Below are positions 5,759 through 9,449 of a stretch of 9,449 nt of DNA, piece after piece. Made by a program: the position numbers and the translations under genes. This DNA is from Bacteroidota bacterium (GTDB lineage: Bacteria; Bacteroidota; Bacteroidia; Bacteroidales; VadinHA17): NCBI GenBank assembly GCA_030613125.1, contig JAUWMO010000121.1, forward strand, positions 1 through 9,449, written 5' to 3'. Every line of letters begins with the position of its first letter. Position 1 is the first letter of the stretch. The notes below the pieces were generated by a model that did not search any database, had not been told where the DNA came from, and saw only the letters and a program-made list of their open reading frames with translations.

Positions 5759-8057
5759 TTTTTTTCTTCTTAAAATAAATATTCGATACATTTAATAAAA
5801 CAAGCATAATTGTAAGTGTTCCTACAAAACTTGTAAACATATTGAGTGAGACCAAAGCCCCGAGTTCTCTGTTTGGAGGGAATACTGAAAACAATAACAC
5901 TAAAAATCCGGCAATAACCACGATTGCATTAAAGCTGATTGCCCTGCCTGAATGTGCCATGGTTTTTTGAGCAGTTAGTTGTTTATTTCCTGTATTTATC
6001 GCATTTATTTTGTATTGCTCAATAAAATGTACTGCGTAATCAATTCCGATACCAATGGCGATGCTAGATAATAGGGCAGTAGTAGTATTTAACGGGATAT
6101 TTAAGAACCCCATGACCCCAAAGCTTATCAATGCTGTAATTATTATAGGTACTGCACCAATAAAACCGATCCTGATATTTTTAAACATAAATGAAAGCAA
6201 GACAATTACAATGACCAATGATAAGATCAGGCTCATAATCTGCCCCTCAAGTATCAGGTCGGTAAAAACCAGTCCTTTATAACCACTGCCTGCATAGTTG
6301 ATCGTAATACCATTTTCCTCAAAATCATCCTCAAAGCTGTTTATTACTGCCAATGCTGAATTAATAGCTTTGGAATTATCACTTTTAAGCTGGAAATTCA
6401 CATTCAGTTTTGAGTAGTCATAGTCAACAACCTTATTCAGGTTTTCCGGATCGCCCGACATTTCGTAAAGCAACAGGTATTGAGCGATCATATCTTTACT
6501 GCCGGGAATGGTATTAAAATCTTCGTTGTTGGCATTCATTACTTTATTCATCCGGTTTACATAATCAGTGAGTGAAAATGAATTCCCAACAACCTCCAGG
6601 TCATGTACAACTGTCTTTTGCATTTTATCGACCATCTTTAACACTTCAGGCTCTTTGAAAACATCTTTGTTTTCTTCCCCGGCATCCAAAATAAGATTAA
6701 GTGTGGTTGTACCTCCAAAATGTTCGTTGATAAACTTATCAGTCAGAACAATATCGCTATCCTTTTCAAATTTATCGAGGAAACTTGAGTTGATCCATAT
6801 TTTCTGCATTCCTGTGATTGAAAGTACTATGATTACAGCGGTAGCAATAATGGAAATACTTTTCCGTTTCACAACCCAGGAAGCAAATTTGTCAGCAAAG
6901 CCAGACTTATCATTTATTTGCTTTGTTTTAGCTTTTTTAACTTTCGGCAGACCGAAAATCATAATTCCTGCCGGTATCAGGGTCAGAGAAAATAACATTG
7001 CCGCTAATACTCCGAATGCGGTAAAGATTCCGAAGTATTTAATTGGATAAACCTGCGATGTGAGTAAAGAAATAAAACCGACCGAGGTTGTTATGGAGGT
7101 CATTACTACGGGTTTCCACATATTTTGAAGCATATCAATACTTGCTTCTTTTTTGGATGCATCCGGATTTTTTCGCAGAAATAGTTGTAAATGACTGTAT
7201 AAGTGTATTCCATCGGCAACCCCAATGGCAATGAGCATTACCGGAATCATTGTTGAAACTGCATATATTGGAATATTAACAGCAGCCATAAGTCCAAATG
7301 CCCACAACACACTGAAAAATACAACTGCCATTGTAAGCAATGTACTTTTTACACTTCGTAGCATAATAAACAAAACTAAAGTAATAACAAGCAATACAAT
7401 TGGTACCATTTTTTTCATATCAGCCGGACCAAGAAGTGCCATTGTGCCCTCAACAATTGGGCGACCTGCAACATGTATTTTAATATCATCGGTTTGAAAT
7501 GAAGCTGCCAGTTCAAGTATTTCCTCATAAAATTCCTGGGAAAATACATCATCCTTTATTTCTGCAATAATCACTGTAACAGTTTCGTCTGTTGAAACGA
7601 GCCGACCAAATACCATCTCATTGTTTTCAACATTTTCTTTCAGTTCATTTAATTTCTCCTCAGTTTTTGGCACTCTTTTGTAAAAGCTTTTCACATCCAT
7701 CCCGTCCTCTGTACCTAAAATATTGTCGGCTGTATACAATGATGTTACATCCTCTTTTTCAATCTGCGGCATTTTTTGCAACCTGCGGGTAAGTTGTTTT
7801 AATGTGTCAAGGGTAGCAGTATTAAAAATCCCATTTGAGTTTTCAATGGCCACAATAATTCCATCGTTTATCCCAAACCATTCTTCAGCCATGTCGCTGT
7901 ATACAAAAGCAGGATGGTCCTGTGGCATATACTTGTCAAGATCAGTTTCTATCCTGGAGTTTTCTTTCATTACCATAAAAAATAAAGCACTGGTTATGAT
8001 TGTAACAGCCAGCGTTATCCACGGTACTTTTAATAGTTTTTTCAGTATATTTTCCAT
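5754..8057 (-). CDS. RND superfamily exporter, MMPL/HpnN-like
   Basis: This 767-residue inner-membrane protein has the duplicated RND layout. Helix 1 is at about 12-30, then a periplasmic domain to about 213, helices 2-6 at about 216-370, a charged cytoplasmic linker (371-398), helix 7 at about 400-417, a second periplasmic domain to about 602, and helices 8-12 at about 605-758, with a lysine tail. The equivalent helices 4 and 10 carry IGVADGIHLYSHL (Asp282) and GIGIDYAVHFIEQY (Asp673-Tyr674), placed like the proton-relay residues of MmpL-type pumps. The size and single-chain form fit the 'predicted exporter' group (COG1033 type) that includes hopanoid and mycobacterial lipid exporters, rather than the larger AcrB drug pumps. 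No membrane-fusion protein or TolC gene is nearby; a LolA-like carrier gene comes next instead. Likely role: proton-driven extraction or export of a lipid-like substrate (inference). It begins 93 bases below the cupin gene. Confidence 0.92.
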   Translation of the reverse strand: MENILKKLLKVPWITLAVTIITSALFFMVMKENSRIETDLDKYMPQDHPAFVYSDMAEEWFGINDGIIVAIENSNGIFNTATLDTLKQLTRRLQKMPQIEKEDVTSLYTADNILGTEDGMDVKSFYKRVPKTEEKLNELKENVENNEMVFGRLVSTDETVTVIIAEIKDDVFSQEFYEEILELAASFQTDDIKIHVAGRPIVEGTMALLGPADMKKMVPIVLLVITLVLFIMLRSVKSTLLTMAVVFFSVLWAFGLMAAVNIPIYAVSTMIPVMLIAIGVADGIHLYSHLQLFLRKNPDASKKEASIDMLQNMWKPVVMTSITTSVGFISLLTSQVYPIKYFGIFTAFGVLAAMLFSLTLIPAGIMIFGLPKVKKAKTKQINDKSGFADKFASWVVKRKSISIIATAVIIVLSITGMQKIWINSSFLDKFEKDSDIVLTDKFINEHFGGTTTLNLILDAGEENKDVFKEPEVLKMVDKMQKTVVHDLEVVGNSFSLTDYVNRMNKVMNANNEDFNTIPGSKDMIAQYLLLYEMSGDPENLNKVVDYDYSKLNVNFQLKSDNSKAINSALAVINSFEDDFEENGITINYAGSGYKGLVFTDLILEGQIMSLILSLVIVIVLLSFMFKNIRIGFIGAVPIIITALISFGVMGFLNIPLNTTTALLSSIAIGIGIDYAVHFIEQYKINAINTGNKQLTAQKTMAHSGRAISFNAIVVIAGFLVLLFSVFPPNRELGALVSLNMFTSFVGTLTIMLVLLNVSNIYFKKKKK

Positions 8058-8099
8058 TTTTTATTTACGTTAATTAATATTCACTAACTTTGGTTTGCT

Positions 8100-8127
8100 A
8101 AAAAAACTCACTCTGTAAAAAGTGAGT
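8100..8127 (-). terminator. intrinsic-terminator-like hairpin between cupin and pump genes
   Basis: On the minus strand ACTCACT (8127-8121) pairs perfectly with AGTGAGT (8112-8106) around an 8-base loop, and seven T residues follow directly (8106-8100, one shared with the stem). Stem plus U-run, 23 bases after the cupin stop codon, is the layout of a factor-independent terminator, though the 7-bp stem is modest. No TAnnTTTG promoter is visible between it and the pump gene, so it may act as a partial terminator or attenuator rather than a full operon end. Confidence 0.5.
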
Positions 8128-8150
8128 GCTTCGTATTGAAGTAATGCTTG

Positions 8151-8489
8151 TTAAAGCAACTTTGTTTTTGTTGTCGGTTTTGGGGCTTTTACAACCAGAA
8201 CCCTGACTACTTCATCGCTATTGTTATAAATACAATGCACAATATCTTTAGGACTTTCTACCAGGCTGTTTTCTTCAACTTTTCTTTTCTCTTCGCCAAC
8301 AAGTACGTCTGGAGTTCCTTCAATAACAAAGAAGAAAACATCTACCGGGGTGATATGATGTTTCAGGCTTTCACCTGGATTTAGCCGGATATGTACAGCC
8401 TGGGCTGAATCTTTATCATATAACATTCGGACATCCACTTTATGTGGGTTTTCCTTGATTGGGATTTCTGCTACTCTTGATATTTTCAT
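8151..8489 (-). CDS. small single-domain cupin protein
   Basis: This 112-residue, presumably cytoplasmic protein has a single cupin barrel. Motif 1 is PGESLKHHITPVDVFFFVIEG (about 38-58) with His44-His45; the usual glutamate of HxH...E is not in place, with Asp50 nearby. Motif 2 is SPKDIVHCIYNN (79-90) with His85. The remaining ligands could still hold one metal, but a changed ligand set makes an enzymatic role uncertain; many small cupins bind small molecules instead. There is no signal peptide. It lies 71 bases after tetR and 93 bases before the pump gene on the same strand, so a sensing or accessory role in this locus is a guess from position alone. The ATG at 8487-8489 is followed at once by the first strand. 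Confidence 0.8.
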   Translation of the reverse strand: MKISRVAEIPIKENPHKVDVRMLYDKDSAQAVHIRLNPGESLKHHITPVDVFFFVIEGTPDVLVGEEKRKVEENSLVESPKDIVHCIYNNSDEVVRVLVVKAPKPTTKTKLL

Positions 8490-8560
8490 CTTTATAAATT
8501 TTTTGTTTTTTCTTTTAATTCTGCTAAATATTGATTGCTATTAGCTTTTAACAAATAACT

Positions 8561-9139
8561 TTAGGCACTTAAAACTTTACTTAATACAGCTATCAGCTTA
8601 TTACCTTCTGTACTTAAACTAAAATTGTGATTGTTCAGATCCCATTTTTTTACAAGCAACCTTAATGAACCCATTGCTATTAAAGCAAGGCTTTTTTCAT
8701 CAATATCTTCTCTTATATTCTTTTCTGATTGTCCTTCCGAAATAATATTTTCAATCGTTTGCCCATGCAGGTTTAAAATTTCAACTATTTTAATTTTTAA
8801 GACTTCTTCATTTTTAAAAATTTCTTCTGAAAATATAACTGAAACCATTGATGGGGTTTCTGAAAATAATTCGAGCATCTTCGAAAACATGAACCTGATC
8901 TTTTCTATTGCTGTAGCTTCATAGGTTTCCATCATTTCTGAAAGCAAAATCGCCATCTCTTTAAAATTATTCAGAATGCTCAGCAGGATTTCTGTTTTGC
9001 TCTCAAAATGCCTGTATATTCCCGGTTCGGATATACCAATAACTTTTGAAATATTTTTAATGGTCAATCCCTGTATGCCTTTTTCATCAATAAGTTTTAT
9101 CGATTCTTCTATAATTTGTTCTTGTCTTTCTGATAACAT
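8561..9139 (-). CDS. TetR/AcrR-family transcriptional repressor
   Basis: The 192-residue protein has a TetR N-terminal DNA-binding domain: ERQEQIIEESIKLIDEKG (helix 1), then the helix-turn-helix at about 25-45, GLTIKNISKVIGISEPGIYRHF, with the family signature YRHFESKTEIL. The rest is helical and variable and would form the ligand-binding and dimer domain; the ligand is not predictable. It is the first gene of the minus-strand locus, so it probably represses the export genes and itself. A pseudo-palindrome between its -7 box and its ATG (9150-9169) is a fitting operator. Pumps with TetR repressors are often induced by their substrate or a related membrane-active compound. The ATG at 9137-9139 gives the normal family N-terminus. 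Confidence 0.93.
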   Translation of the reverse strand: MLSERQEQIIEESIKLIDEKGIQGLTIKNISKVIGISEPGIYRHFESKTEILLSILNNFKEMAILLSEMMETYEATAIEKIRFMFSKMLELFSETPSMVSVIFSEEIFKNEEVLKIKIVEILNLHGQTIENIISEGQSEKNIREDIDEKSLALIAMGSLRLLVKKWDLNNHNFSLSTEGNKLIAVLSKVLSA

Positions 9140-9149
9140 TTTAAATAAT

Positions 9150-9169
9150 GTTAGTTAGTACTCGCTCAC
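9150..9169. promoter_or_regulatory. candidate TetR operator (20-bp pseudo-palindrome)
   Basis: GTTAGTTAGT ACTCGCTCAC is an inverted repeat with 7 of 10 matching positions per half, centred on AGT|ACT. It starts 10 bases upstream of the tetR ATG and touches the candidate -7 box, where a bound dimer would block transcription start. Length and symmetry suit TetR-family operators. GTTAGTGA, close to one half-site, occurs on the minus strand at 8082-8089 ahead of the pump gene. Confidence 0.5.
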
Positions 9170-9200
9170 AAAATAAATACAAATTTTTCATCTATGCAAA
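9169..9200 (-). promoter_or_regulatory. candidate promoter of the tetR-led operon
   Basis: Read on the minus strand, TTTG (9200-9197) is followed after 21 bases by TATTTTG (9175-9169). This resembles the Bacteroidota TTTG...TAnnTTTG promoter with one base missing in the -7 box. Transcription would start around 9162, within the candidate operator. Confidence 0.4.
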
Positions 9201-9298
9201 TTTCTTCCATTATTTTTAAAAAAATAGGCATTCGAAAAGTCAATGGGGCCCGGATCAGAGATATAGTAACTCTGGTTAACAGAGAATATCAGGCATGA
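9194..9298 (+). pseudogene. probable remnant: N-terminal fragment of a GNAT acetyltransferase
   Basis: An open frame of 34 codons (ATG at 9194, TGA at 9296-9298) encodes, after a short lead, IGIRKVNGARIRDIVTLVNREYQ. This closely resembles the first beta strand and helix of GNAT N-acetyltransferases ('iRka...Di..Iv.LvN.aY'). A GNAT domain needs about 140 residues or more. No continuation with the acetyl-CoA-binding loop is seen in any frame before the next gene at 9377. The likeliest reading is a decayed or deleted gene; a chance or functional micro-ORF is the alternative. It lies in the gap between the divergent tetR and aldo/keto reductase genes and overlaps the candidate tetR promoter. Confidence 0.5.
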
Positions 9299-9318
9299 AT
9301 AAGAATACCTGTAAAAAA

Positions 9319-9349
9319 CTTGACTTTGAAGTTTTGTTGTTATATCTTG
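9319..9349 (+). promoter_or_regulatory. candidate promoter of the aldo/keto reductase gene
   Basis: CTTG (9319-9322) is followed, after 20 bases, by TATCTTG (9343-9349), a near match to the Bacteroidota -33/-7 pattern. The predicted start near 9356 leaves a leader of about 20 bases before the ATG at 9377. The evidence is a motif match only. Confidence 0.35.
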
Positions 9350-9376
9350 TACTGTTACAAACTAATTTAGAATAAT

Positions 9377-9449
9377 ATGAGTACAAAATTTACAAGAAAA
9401 TTAGGCAGGTCGGGCATACAGGTCAGTGACCTCGGCTTAGGATGCTGGG
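9377..9449 (+). CDS. aldo/keto reductase, N-terminal start (3' truncated by window)
   Basis: Only 24 codons are visible: ATG at 9377 and MSTKFTRKLGRSGIQVSDLG, then LGCW. The pattern 'yRkLGrSGl.VS.lGLGcw' is the first beta hairpin and strand of the aldo/keto reductase superfamily, NADPH-dependent (alpha/beta)8-barrel enzymes that reduce aldehydes and ketones. The LGRSG...VS...LG form suits the bacterial YghZ/Tas-like group. The catalytic Asp, Tyr, Lys and His lie beyond the window end, so activity and substrate cannot be judged. The gene is transcribed away from the tetR-led locus and is probably not part of it. Confidence 0.85.
   Translation, partial: MSTKFTRKLGRSGIQVSDLGLGCW

Noticed and set aside
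6568..7050. 160-codon plus-strand open frame
   Set aside because: It lies wholly antisense to the RND pump, whose frame has clear helices and motifs. The translation is a Ser/Ile/Thr-rich shadow of that gene.
7723..8073. 116-codon plus-strand open frame over the start of the pump gene
   Set aside because: It is antisense to a well-supported coding region and has no family resemblance.

Overview
The window looks like AT-rich chromosomal DNA from a member of the Bacteroidota, probably near the Bacteroidales/Marinilabiliales. The evidence is the transketolase variant (VSDGGIQEEISQG), the lipoprotein signal with acidic residues after the lipidated cysteine, promoter candidates of the TTG...TAnnTTTG type, little Shine-Dalgarno sequence, and an intergenic palindrome of the GTCATTTCGA/TCGAAATGAC kind. 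No tRNA, rRNA, CRISPR array or insertion-sequence transposase was seen.

Left part (1-3320). The window opens inside the C-terminal end of a Gfo/Idh/MocA-family oxidoreductase (+). A convergent gene for a small cysteine-rich lipoprotein follows (-). Next comes a 424-base gene-free stretch with a short 8-bp tandem repeat, small hairpins and a candidate promoter. It leads into a complete transketolase gene, tkt (+), in which the catalytic and cofactor residues are in place.

Middle and right part (3381-9139). Five genes lie on the minus strand and read like one envelope-export locus. In transcription order they are a TetR-type repressor, a small cupin, a 12-helix RND/MMPL exporter, a periplasmic protein of the LolA-like 'outer membrane lipoprotein-sorting' family, and an outer-membrane beta-barrel protein resembling DUF1302. 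Together they supply an inner-membrane pump, a periplasmic hydrophobic carrier and an outer-membrane barrel, with a dedicated repressor. I infer a trans-envelope route for a lipid or another hydrophobic compound; the cargo cannot be read from the sequence. Non-coding structure separates the genes: a likely autoregulatory operator and promoter ahead of tetR, a terminator/attenuator-like hairpin between the cupin and the pump, an inverted array in an 8-bp register between the pump and the LolA-like gene, and a REP/MITE-like palindrome between the LolA-like gene and the barrel gene.

Right edge (9140-9449). A divergent intergenic region carries a 34-codon open frame that resembles the first beta-alpha unit of a GNAT acetyltransferase and then stops, probably a gene remnant. 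A candidate promoter and the first 24 codons of an aldo/keto reductase (+) follow, cut by the window end.
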